DNA of 39,178 nt from a virus: positions 1 through 39,178 of IMG/VR virus record IMGVR_UViG_3300023063_000060. One strand, given 5' to 3'. The stretch's first letter is position 1. Each line of letters starts with the position of its first letter. The notes beneath the pieces were generated by a model. That model saw only the letters and a program-made list of their open reading frames with translations. It was not told the origin of the DNA and searched no databases. The translations under genes were made by a program, and so were the position numbers. This document shows, piece after piece, positions 30,438 through 36,049 of the stretch.

Positions 30438-30556
30438 CAGAGCGCTCCTGTCGAACAGGTGGTGGGGCGAAGCGTGAGCGCGGCGATCTGGCTATTCAGC
30501 GAGCGAATTTCCGCGACGATGACAATGAGCGCGACGATGGGAAGGAGGAGGCGCAT
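30437..30556 (-). CDS. Tiny membrane protein (39 aa)
   Basis: M-R-L-L-L-P-I-V-A-L-I-V-I-V-A-E-I-R-S-L is one hydrophobic helix followed by a short polar tail. Its TGA shares a base with the ATG of the 71-aa gene, and its ATG is directly after the Cro-like stop. AGGAGG-like bases are lacking; translation probably depends on coupling. It resembles no named family. Confidence 0.5.
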   Translation of the reverse strand: MRLLLPIVALIVIVAEIRSLNSQIAALTLRPTTCSTGAL

Positions 30557-30778
30557 CTATGCTGCCTCCTGCTGTGCGGACGGAGTAGGAAGCAGCCAGG
30601 AGCGGATAGGCACGACGCCAGACGTTGCCCGCTCGATCGCGTCAGCCAAATCCAACGTCGGGCGCAACCGGCCATGACGAAGTTTGCTGACCATGGATCG
30701 GTCACGTCCGATCAGCGGAGCGAACTCGCTGTCCGGAATGTTTCGGGCCTTGAGATAGGCGTCTAGCTCGGTGCTCAT
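30557..30778 (-). CDS. Cro-like HTH repressor
   Basis: A 73-aa protein: M-S-T-E-L-D-A-Y-L-K-A-R-N-I-P-D-S-E-F-A-P-L-I-G-R-D-R-S-M-V-S-K-L is a complete XRE-type helix-turn-helix, and the remainder is a short helical end with R-S-W-L-L-P. It is the first gene of the leftward operon, divergent from the CI-like gene with three shared operators between, so it is the Cro of this phage. It should bind the same TGTGCA-type sites. Confidence 0.85.
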   Translation of the reverse strand: MSTELDAYLKARNIPDSEFAPLIGRDRSMVSKLRHGRLRPTLDLADAIERATSGVVPIRSWLLPTPSAQQEAA

Positions 30779-30784
30779 AGATCC

Positions 30785-30813
30785 ATATTGTGCAATAGAT
30801 GCACAAACGTCAA
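30785..30813 (-). promoter_or_regulatory. Leftward early promoter (PR-like) over operator 1
   Basis: Read on the minus strand, TTGACG (30808-30813) and CAATAT (30785-30790) are spaced by 17 nt. The operator 30789-30805 fills the spacer, so repressor binding would block polymerase. The Cro-like gene starts 7 nt after the -10. The -10 is a weak match, the -35 a good one. Confidence 0.6.
30789..30805. promoter_or_regulatory. Repressor operator 1: TGTGCA-ATAGA-TGCACA
   Basis: A perfect dyad of 6-bp arms with a 5-bp spacer (17 bp). The exact same 17 bp recur at 33365-33381. It is placed in the leftward promoter, and centred 33 bp from operator 2. Confidence 0.8.
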
Positions 30814-30821
30814 CAGGAATA

Positions 30822-30838
30822 TGTGCATCCTTTGCGCA
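30822..30838. promoter_or_regulatory. Repressor operator 2: TGTGCA-TCCTT-TGCGCA
   Basis: The same layout as operator 1, with one changed base in the right arm. It lies between the promoters. The dyad centre is 26 bp from that of operator 3. Confidence 0.7.
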
Positions 30839-30847
30839 CGACATTCC

Positions 30848-30864
30848 TGTGCGTCGCGTGCACA
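30848..30864. promoter_or_regulatory. Repressor operator 3: TGTGCG-TCGCG-TGCACA
   Basis: One base of the left arm differs from the consensus. It ends 8 nt before the CI-like gene, so filling this site would switch off repressor synthesis. Confidence 0.7.
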
Positions 30865-30872
30865 CCTTCCCG

Positions 30873-31550
30873 ATGGATTATCAGTGGTTCCGTGACCGAA
30901 AGGCTGAGCTCAAGCTCAAGGATGCGCAAATCGCTGAGGCGGCCGCGAAAGACCGCTCGGTGATTAACAAGGTGATCAACGGCGCGGGTAGTTTTTCGCT
31001 CGACCGTGCCGACCAGCTGGCGGCGCTGTTCAAGGTCACGCGGATCGATATGCTCTTCCGGATTGGTGTGCTTCGAGCTGATGATCTCGAAAGCCTAGAC
31101 CCCACGCGGCGCCAACTGCCTGCCCCGGCTAACGATGACGATGTCGTCGAGATAACGTCGTTAGACCTTTCGCTGTCGATGGGGCCCGGGACATTGATCG
31201 AGGACTTCGTTGAGACGACGCCAATCAAAATGGGTCTGGGGCTGATCCAGGCGATCACCCGCACCCCGTCCGATCGCCTTCGCCTGGTCAAGGGTATCGG
31301 CGACAGCATGGAGCCCACGCTCAGGACCGGCGATACAGTGATGGTGGATATTAACGAGCGAGCGCTAACCCGGATCAGCGGGATTTATTGGATCGATTAT
31401 GCGGGATCGCACGGCATTAAACGGCTCCGGCCAGCCGGGAAGGATCGGGTGCTGATCATCTCCGACAATACCGGTGAAGATAATTTCGAGGTGCCTGCCG
31501 AGGATCTGCGGATCGAGGGCAGGGTCATCTGGTTTGCGAGGGATTTGTGA
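30873..31550 (+). CDS. CI-like repressor with S24 (LexA-type) domain
   Basis: A 225-aa protein. Residues 1-65 are an HTH domain (L-K-L-K-D-A-Q-I-A-E-A-A-A-K-D-R-S-V-I-N-K). Residues about 140-225 are the S24 peptidase-like domain, with Ser145 in G-D-S-M and Lys183 in G-I-K-R, the catalytic pair. No Ala-Gly or Cys-Gly cleavage site is seen in the linker. There is no clear ribosome site before the ATG, and the operator is close, so the message may be leaderless as for lambda cI. It directly precedes the protease gene; stop and next start touch. Confidence 0.88.
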   Translation: MDYQWFRDRKAELKLKDAQIAEAAAKDRSVINKVINGAGSFSLDRADQLAALFKVTRIDMLFRIGVLRADDLESLDPTRRQLPAPANDDDVVEITSLDLSLSMGPGTLIEDFVETTPIKMGLGLIQAITRTPSDRLRLVKGIGDSMEPTLRTGDTVMVDINERALTRISGIYWIDYAGSHGIKRLRPAGKDRVLIISDNTGEDNFEVPAEDLRIEGRVIWFARDL

Positions 31551-32702
31551 ATGCAAGATAACGGCGCATTGTCTCAAGATCGACTTCCTTTGCTTGATGC
31601 AAACCCAGTTGCATCTGCAAGTGCACATGATTCTGCCGTATCTTTCCTTGTTTGGGCAAAGCAAAATCGCCTCTTATCCAAAGGGCCGATTGATGACACG
31701 GTTGAAGAGGACCTGCAATTAGATCTTCAACCGCAGCAGATGTTCGAATCGCAATCTGTGAAAGCCGTCCTGCGTAAGCGCGCGGTCAATCTTGTTGCGT
31801 ATAATGAAGCAGAGAAGAAAGTTATCGTTTTTACTCATGCTAGGCTTACCAACGCCGAGCGTAAAATGATGCCCTTCCAATTTACCGCTGGCGTGAGAGT
31901 AGAATATTCAGTTGGCGGGACCGCTCAAGTGCGTGGAAACGCGCCGCCACCTGATGCTTTTTCGCCATACACGCTTCATGATGGTCGTATTTGTTGTGGA
32001 TCATCAATTCATCCCGTCAATTGCATGGGGGCGGGAACGCTCGGTGCTATCGTTCGTGGGCCGGACGGCAAGCTGTACGGACTGACCAACAATCATGTGT
32101 CGGGGGCGTGCAACCTCGCAGCTCCCGGCCTACCAATCTTATGCCCTGGGCCATTGGATGCGACCGAAGAAAATATTTCACCTTTCACGATCGGGCGCCA
32201 TGCCCGCCTCTTGCCAATTTCCGAAGGTATCCCCGAGAATATTGACGTCGGGAACAATGTGGATGCCGCGATATTTGACCTCGAGTCGGCCGAACAGGTG
32301 TCGTCAATGCAGGGTGACAGCTTCGACACGCCCACAAGTGTCGTAGAGGCTCAAGGCGGATGGCGTGTTGAAAAGGTCGGACGAACGACTGGGTTCACGA
32401 CCGGAAAAATCGTCGGTGTCGTCGCGGCTCCCATGGGCGTTGGCTACAACATCAAGGAATACGGTGTCTCAAAAACGGTATTTTTCAACGACATAATCAT
32501 GGTGGAGGGTGAGAACGGACAACCCTTTTCTAAAGCGGGCGACAGCGGGTCTCTCGTGGTGGCTTACGACGATGCCGGGGTGCGGCATGCCGTAGGTCTG
32601 ATTTTCGCCGGGAACGAAGTGCGTGGCCATTCTTACGTCGTTCCGTTACAGGTTGTGTTGGAAAAGCTAGGTGTCGAGCTGGTATCCGGGCTGAATGTGT
32701 GA
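31551..32702 (+). CDS. Trypsin-like serine protease, lysogenic operon
   Basis: A 383-aa protein. The triad is His182 (L-T-N-N-H-V), Asp238 (N-V-D-A-A-I) and Ser332 (K-A-G-D-S-G-S-L-V). Before the protease domain, residues about 70-118 form a small beta-alpha-beta domain (V-N-L-V-A-Y, V-I-V-F-T-H-A-R, P-F-Q-F-T-A-G-V-R-V-E-Y). No signal peptide, so it is cytoplasmic. The DNA is AT-richer than its neighbours (56 G+C in 120 bases at 31561-31680), suggesting later acquisition. ATG follows the CI stop with no gap. It resembles the Nal1-like/trypsin group of intracellular proteases; substrate unknown. Confidence 0.85.
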   Translation: MQDNGALSQDRLPLLDANPVASASAHDSAVSFLVWAKQNRLLSKGPIDDTVEEDLQLDLQPQQMFESQSVKAVLRKRAVNLVAYNEAEKKVIVFTHARLTNAERKMMPFQFTAGVRVEYSVGGTAQVRGNAPPPDAFSPYTLHDGRICCGSSIHPVNCMGAGTLGAIVRGPDGKLYGLTNNHVSGACNLAAPGLPILCPGPLDATEENISPFTIGRHARLLPISEGIPENIDVGNNVDAAIFDLESAEQVSSMQGDSFDTPTSVVEAQGGWRVEKVGRTTGFTTGKIVGVVAAPMGVGYNIKEYGVSKTVFFNDIIMVEGENGQPFSKAGDSGSLVVAYDDAGVRHAVGLIFAGNEVRGHSYVVPLQVVLEKLGVELVSGLNV

Positions 32703-32917
32703 TGACGAATGTGCCGCCGAAATCTGCCGCGCGTAGGCTTGCCTCGGAGCTGTCACTCCCGAGTTGGAAGGGTACTGTCCTCGTTGCCCATCGGAAGAAT
32801 GAGGACGTACTGGTCGTTGCCGCGGAGCGCCGATGGCTATCGCACCATTCGATCCCAGGGCGGTACTGCGGTTATGCTGTTGAAACAGACGAGCCTCTCA
32901 ACGCTGTAGCTCAGTAG
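32702..32917 (+). CDS. Small protein similar to the protease N-terminal domain
   Basis: A 71-aa protein. W-K-G-T-V-L-V-A-H, then D-V-L-V-V-A-A-E-R-R-W-L, then I-P-G-R-Y-C-G-Y-A-V-E run in the same order as V-N-L-V-A-Y, K-V-I-V-F-T-H-A-R-L and P-F-Q-F-T-A-G-V-R-V-E of the protease. This looks like a free copy of that domain. The ATG shares a base with the protease stop; GTG three bases earlier is an alternative. It could act as a pseudo-propeptide, an inhibitor or a sensor. Similarity is read by eye, and not proved. Confidence 0.7.
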   Translation: MTNVPPKSAARRLASELSLPSWKGTVLVAHRKNEDVLVVAAERRWLSHHSIPGRYCGYAVETDEPLNAVAQ

Positions 32918-32928
32918 GCTGGCGTATC

Positions 32929-33330
32929 TTGCGCCACCTCACACTCGCCGTCGTCGGCGCGCAATTCCCAAACGCCAAAGGCCCGACGCGTCGCTTCGGC
33001 ATTAGCCTATGCCGCCCAGGCACGCCGATCGAGCTGCGCCTCGAACCCAAAAACCTCAAGGATGAAAACGCCGTCGCTGTGTACGGCCCGAGCGATATCC
33101 AGCTCGGGTACCTGACGGCGGAACGTGCGCCGTGGATCGGTAGCATGATCCGCGACAGGCGCGAGGTGAGGGTGGTTTTCCAAGTCGATACGGAGTTCGG
33201 GGCCTATGTCCGCGCCGCGTTCGATGGTGCCGATCCGGTGTTGCCGGAGCTTCGGGAAGCTGTCGAACGCCGATCAACGGCGAATCAAGAGCAGGATTTC
33301 TGGCCAGATCCGGAATACCCTGACGATTAA
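32929..33330 (+). CDS. HIRAN-domain protein
   Basis: A 133-aa protein starting (TTG) L-R-H-L-T-L-A-V-V-G-A-Q-F-P-N-A-K-G. The marks of HIRAN are A-Q-F-P-N, R-R-F-G-I-S-L, P-G-T-P-I-E-L-R-L-E-P-K-N, D-E-N-A-V-A-V-Y and I-Q-L-G-Y-L-T-A-E. HIRAN domains bind the 3' ends of single-stranded DNA in helicases such as HLTF; here the domain is alone, with an acidic tail (E-Q-D-F-W-P-D-P-E-Y). It ends the lysogenic operon, one base before operator 4. A role in sensing DNA ends is inferred. Confidence 0.8.
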   Translation: MRHLTLAVVGAQFPNAKGPTRRFGISLCRPGTPIELRLEPKNLKDENAVAVYGPSDIQLGYLTAERAPWIGSMIRDRREVRVVFQVDTEFGAYVRAAFDGADPVLPELREAVERRSTANQEQDFWPDPEYPDD

Positions 33331-33347
33331 AGTGCAGGGTATGCACA
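33331..33347. promoter_or_regulatory. Repressor operator 4: AGTGCA-GGGTA-TGCACA
   Basis: The dyad layout of operators 1-3 with one changed base (A for T). It lies directly after the HIRAN stop and just upstream of the rightward promoter. Confidence 0.65.
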
Positions 33348-33354
33348 TTGCCGC

Positions 33355-33383
33355 TTGACCTAACTGTGCAATAGATGCACATT
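33355..33383 (+). promoter_or_regulatory. Rightward early promoter (PL-like), weak -10
   Basis: TTGACC (33355-33360) is a good -35. At 17 nt spacing the -10 is CACATT (33378-33383), which matches only three of six consensus bases. Operator 5 covers the spacer. The repressor would silence the operon that ends in the integrase gene. Confidence 0.5.
33365..33381. promoter_or_regulatory. Repressor operator 5, identical to operator 1
   Basis: TGTGCAATAGATGCACA, all 17 bases as at 30789-30805. Both copies lie in promoter spacers. The repeat 2.6 kb apart, with the same orientation, indicates one repressor controls both early operons. Confidence 0.8.
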
Positions 33384-33422
33384 CTTTCCATCGAAGGGCA
33401 CCCGCCCTGATGGAGACGAAAA

Positions 33423-33614
33423 GTGGCGAAGGCAGCATCAGATTGGATCGAGTGGACTGGCGGTAAAATGCCGGTTTCCAAGATGGCGATTGTCCAGGTC
33501 CGGTATCATAGCGGGCATGAGACCGGCCCGTCGGAGGCTTGGAACTTCGAGTGGATCGCTGAGGGTCTCGGTGACTTCGACACTGTCGCTTACCGTCCTG
33601 TCGGTCGTTCGTGA
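33423..33614 (+). CDS. Small protein, first gene of the rightward operon (63 aa)
   Basis: Starts at GTG (33423) with GGAGA in front and reads V-A-K-A-A-S-D-W-I-E-W-T-G-G-K-M-P-V. The end has W-N-F-E-W-I-A-E-G-L-G-D and a short basic tail. Its pattern is a small beta sheet such as those of phage early proteins with unknown function. The next gene starts within its stop. No family is recognised. Confidence 0.65.
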   Translation: MAKAASDWIEWTGGKMPVSKMAIVQVRYHSGHETGPSEAWNFEWIAEGLGDFDTVAYRPVGRS

Positions 33615-33859
33615 TGACGATCACCGCTTCTCACTATCGCGATGCGCGCGAGGCGTCTGACGCGATCGGCGTGGCATCTCAGCACATCAATACGGCTGCG
33701 AAGCTGCTCGACAGCATCCCGAGCCGGTATATGCCGCAGCTGGACGCGCTGCCGGATGCCCAGTGCGTCGGGCTGCCGCTCGCCGCCGCGCTGACCAAGC
33801 TTGCCGCTGAGATCGCCGCCGAGTCCGATGATGCCGTAGACCGGTCGGAAGACGCATGA
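33614..33859 (+). CDS. Small helical protein of unknown function (81 aa)
   Basis: Starts M-T-I-T-A-S-H-Y-R-D-A-R-E-A-S-D-A-I-G and is helical and acidic, ending S-D-D-A-V-D-R-S-E-D-A. The ATG shares a base with the previous TGA. A GTG at 33611 is an alternative. No motif points to a function. Confidence 0.6.
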   Translation: MTITASHYRDAREASDAIGVASQHINTAAKLLDSIPSRYMPQLDALPDAQCVGLPLAAALTKLAAEIAAESDDAVDRSEDA

Positions 33860-34050
33860 CCGCCTCGGAGCGGGCCGACGATATCGGCGCAGCAATCAAC
33901 GCCTACCACGACACGCGGCGGTTTGAGATCAACGGCGACCGTCACGCGGTCGAGATGCTGATCGCTGACCTCATTCAGTTTTGTGAGTCCGAGGCGATCT
34001 CCTTTGACCGCGTGCTGACCGACGCTCGCAACCTGGCGGCAGAAATATGA
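33856..34050 (+). CDS. Small helical protein of unknown function (64 aa)
   Basis: Begins M-T-A-S-E-R-A-D-D-I-G-A-A-I-N-A-Y-H-D-T-R-R and contains E-M-L-I-A-D-L-I-Q-F-C-E-S. The start overlaps the previous stop (ATGA). It appears to be a compact helical bundle. No family is recognised. The series of short, coupled genes is typical of a phage's host-takeover region. Confidence 0.6.
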   Translation: MTASERADDIGAAINAYHDTRRFEINGDRHAVEMLIADLIQFCESEAISFDRVLTDARNLAAEI

Positions 34051-34403
34051 TGCACATCGACACGCGCCCTCGCGCGAAGAACAGCCGCCGCGCCGCTAAG
34101 ACACGGGAATTTCCGCAGCACCGTCAATGGGTCCGCACGCGCCCCTGTCTGCTGCAGGGCAAGCTGGCGCACGTCTGTATCGGCCAGATGGAGGCGGCGC
34201 ACGCTGACGCTGCAGCCGATGGCGGCATAGGCTTAAAGTGCCATGACAAGCACGTCGTACCGCTCTGCAGTGGTGCGCATCGGCAGCTGCACAGCCTCGG
34301 CACCGCGACTTGGGAGGCAACGTACAAGGTCAACCTGGTCGAGGCGGCTAAGGTGTACGCCGCCAAAAGCCCGCACCGTAACCTGTGGGCAGATCCAGCA
34401 TGA
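34047..34403 (+). CDS. HNH-type nuclease (DUF968-like)
   Basis: A 118-aa protein. The pattern P-C-L-L-Q-G, C-I-G-Q-M-E-A-A-H-A-D (39-56), then V-P-L-C-S-G-A-H-R-Q-L-H-S-L-G (70-86), is close to DUF968/HNH proteins of phage recombination regions. The second Cys of the usual first C-x-x-C pair is replaced by Gln, so zinc binding may differ. The basic N-terminus could bind DNA. It probably cuts DNA in recombination or replication. ATGA overlap at the start. Confidence 0.7.
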   Translation: MMHIDTRPRAKNSRRAAKTREFPQHRQWVRTRPCLLQGKLAHVCIGQMEAAHADAAADGGIGLKCHDKHVVPLCSGAHRQLHSLGTATWEATYKVNLVEAAKVYAAKSPHRNLWADPA

Positions 34404-34783
34404 CCGCGGCACCCGTCCATGCCGCCCCGGCCTACGACATCATCGGTCGTCAGCCCAAGGTGCTGCATATCAGCCCGTCGAAGTCCTACCCTTGGTACGG
34501 CAAAATCATCGAGGGCCGGCGCTTCACGGTCGAGCAGGAACTCGGCTTGGCCCACCTCGGAATCAAGCCCGACGATGTCGAGGCGATGAAGGTGCGGCGC
34601 ACGTCGAACGACAACGAGTTCTGGACCCCGCTCTACACCTATCCGCCTGTTTTCGAGTTCGAATGCCCAATCCTCGGCCACCGTGCCGACGGCAAGGTCA
34701 AGGTTCTGTCGCCCTGCGGCGATGCCAAGCTCATTTTCTCCAATGGCTGGATCGGCAAGCACCCCAAAAAGAGGATGTATTGA
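34400..34783 (+). CDS. Phage protein of unknown function (127 aa)
   Basis: Starts M-T-A-A-P-V-H-A-A-P-A-Y-D-I-I-G and contains Y-P-W-Y-G-K-I-I-E-G-R-R-F-T-V and P-P-V-F-E-F-E-C-P-I-L-G-H. The end is basic (K-H-P-K-K-R-M-Y). The ATG overlaps the nuclease stop (ATGA). It is a small soluble protein with mixed strands and helices. No domain was recognised. Confidence 0.65.
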   Translation: MTAAPVHAAPAYDIIGRQPKVLHISPSKSYPWYGKIIEGRRFTVEQELGLAHLGIKPDDVEAMKVRRTSNDNEFWTPLYTYPPVFEFECPILGHRADGKVKVLSPCGDAKLIFSNGWIGKHPKKRMY

Positions 34784-34785
34784 CC

Positions 34786-35103
34786 ATGTGGCAATATCTC
34801 ATTTTTGCCGCCGCCGGTTGCTCGGCCGTCGCTGCGATCGCACTGACCGCGCTTCCTCAGCGCTCGCGGATCGCTTCGGTCCTACGCGGCGAAGAGGTCG
34901 CCCAATGGCGTTTCTCGCGCGGCCACTGGCGCCGCATCCACCTCGATGCCGACGGGCGTCGACCCTTTCCCGCTGCCTCGGTCACTAATCCCCTGGTGAC
35001 ATGCTCCCCAGCTGCCGTTGTCGAGGCCGACGACCAGCTGACCAATTCTGAGCGGAGGTCGATGGCGGCCGTTGGTCGCTCCCTCAAAAGGATGAACCCC
35101 TAA
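34786..35103 (+). CDS. Small membrane-anchored protein (105 aa)
   Basis: M-W-Q-Y-L-I-F-A-A-A-G-C-S-A-V-A-A-I-A-L-T-A at 1-22 is a single N-terminal membrane helix, followed by basic residues and a polar body. It begins 2 nt after the previous stop. Such a protein may sit in the inner membrane facing the cytoplasm. It shares a base with the next ATG at 35103. Function unknown. Confidence 0.6.
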   Translation: MWQYLIFAAAGCSAVAAIALTALPQRSRIASVLRGEEVAQWRFSRGHWRRIHLDADGRRPFPAASVTNPLVTCSPAAVVEADDQLTNSERRSMAAVGRSLKRMNP

Positions 35104-35765
35104 TGGAACTGGGCAACCTCATTAGTGCGGCGGTGACCGCTAAGATGAAACCGGAATTCATAGAGAAAGAGGTCAATTCTCGCGTCGAGAAGCTGATCGT
35201 CGAAAGCGTCGACCGCGCACTTCGATCGTATAGCGACACCGGCAAGCTGATCGAAAAAGCTGTCGAGGACGCCCTCAAGGTCGAGCGCCTCGACTTGCCG
35301 TCATACGGGTCGATGGTCACCCAAATGCTAAAGGCGCAGATCGAGGCGACAGTCGCCCCGCTAATCGCTGGTCGCCTTGCAGAAGACATGGAAGAGCTGC
35401 TGAAGCTTGCGCCGAAAGAGGTGAAGCTGTCGGAGATCGCCGACTTGATGCGTCAGGAGCATAGCGAGGAGGCGTACGGCCCCGTCATCACGGTGATAGT
35501 GGAGCATACCGAATACCGTTCAACTTGGATCTACCTCGACGAGGACGAGCACCGGGAGCGGCGCGATAAGTACAAGTGCAAGCACAGCATTCTCGTCAGC
35601 GAGGATGGCAAAATCTCATCGGCGCGGACCAGCGAGCGCGAGACCGGCAAAAATTGGATCGGTCGCGCCCACGGGCTGGAACAGAAGCTGCGCGCCTATG
35701 TCGCATGCGGCACGAAGATCATCATCGACGAGGACGCCGTCGTCACCTCGGTTGGTGATTACTGA
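35103..35765 (+). CDS. Phage protein of unknown function (220 aa)
   Basis: Residues 1-60 are helical (L-I-S-A-A-V-T-A-K-M, then V-N-S-R-V-E-K-L-I-V-E-S-V). Residues 70-130 hold V-T-Q-M-L-K-A-Q-I-E-A-T-V. The C-terminal half is beta-rich, with Y-R-S-T-W-I-Y-L-D-E-D-E-H. Such proteins occur in early regions of temperate phages. It appears to be a single-domain protein with a long helical neck. The ATG follows immediately after the upstream gene. Confidence 0.65.
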   Translation: MELGNLISAAVTAKMKPEFIEKEVNSRVEKLIVESVDRALRSYSDTGKLIEKAVEDALKVERLDLPSYGSMVTQMLKAQIEATVAPLIAGRLAEDMEELLKLAPKEVKLSEIADLMRQEHSEEAYGPVITVIVEHTEYRSTWIYLDEDEHRERRDKYKCKHSILVSEDGKISSARTSERETGKNWIGRAHGLEQKLRAYVACGTKIIIDEDAVVTSVGDY

Positions 35766-36049
35766 TGACGCAACCGACCGAACAACGCGCCCGCGAAATC
35801 CTCAACCAGCATGGCAACTGGGACGAAGGCGACTGCGCGCCGATCATCCGCGCCATGCTCGCCCTCGCCCAGCAGCCTTCTAGCGGGGGTAAGGAGGGGC
35901 GGGAAATAGCGTCACCGGCTGACGATGAAGTGACGCGTGCGTTCATCGACGGCTGGAATGCGCGCCTAGGCCACACCGACTTCGATATGGCGCTGCACCA
36001 CTGGATGCTCGGACAGGTCACGCAAATCGGCGCGGGAGACGTAGCATGA
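35765..36049 (+). CDS. Small protein of unknown function (94 aa)
   Basis: Starts M-T-Q-P-T-E-Q-R-A-R-E-I-L-N-Q-H-G-N-W and has an Ala/Leu-rich helix, then D-E-V-T-R-A-F-I-D-G-W-N-A. The ATG shares a base with the previous TGA. No family is recognised. The phrase F-I-D-G-W-N-A-R is also seen in related early phage proteins. Confidence 0.6.
   Translation: MTQPTEQRAREILNQHGNWDEGDCAPIIRAMLALAQQPSSGGKEGREIASPADDEVTRAFIDGWNARLGHTDFDMALHHWMLGQVTQIGAGDVA

Noticed and set aside
32903-32960. A stretch resembling the 5' part of a tRNA (GTAGCTCAGTAGGCTGG).
   Set aside because: No matching anticodon arm, T-loop (GTTCGAATC-like) or acceptor stem follows; it is coding sequence at the end of the 71-aa gene.
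34243-34785. A longer N-terminal reading of the membrane-anchored protein.
   Set aside because: It runs through the HNH-type and 127-aa genes in another frame; the ATG at 34786 starts exactly at the membrane helix.
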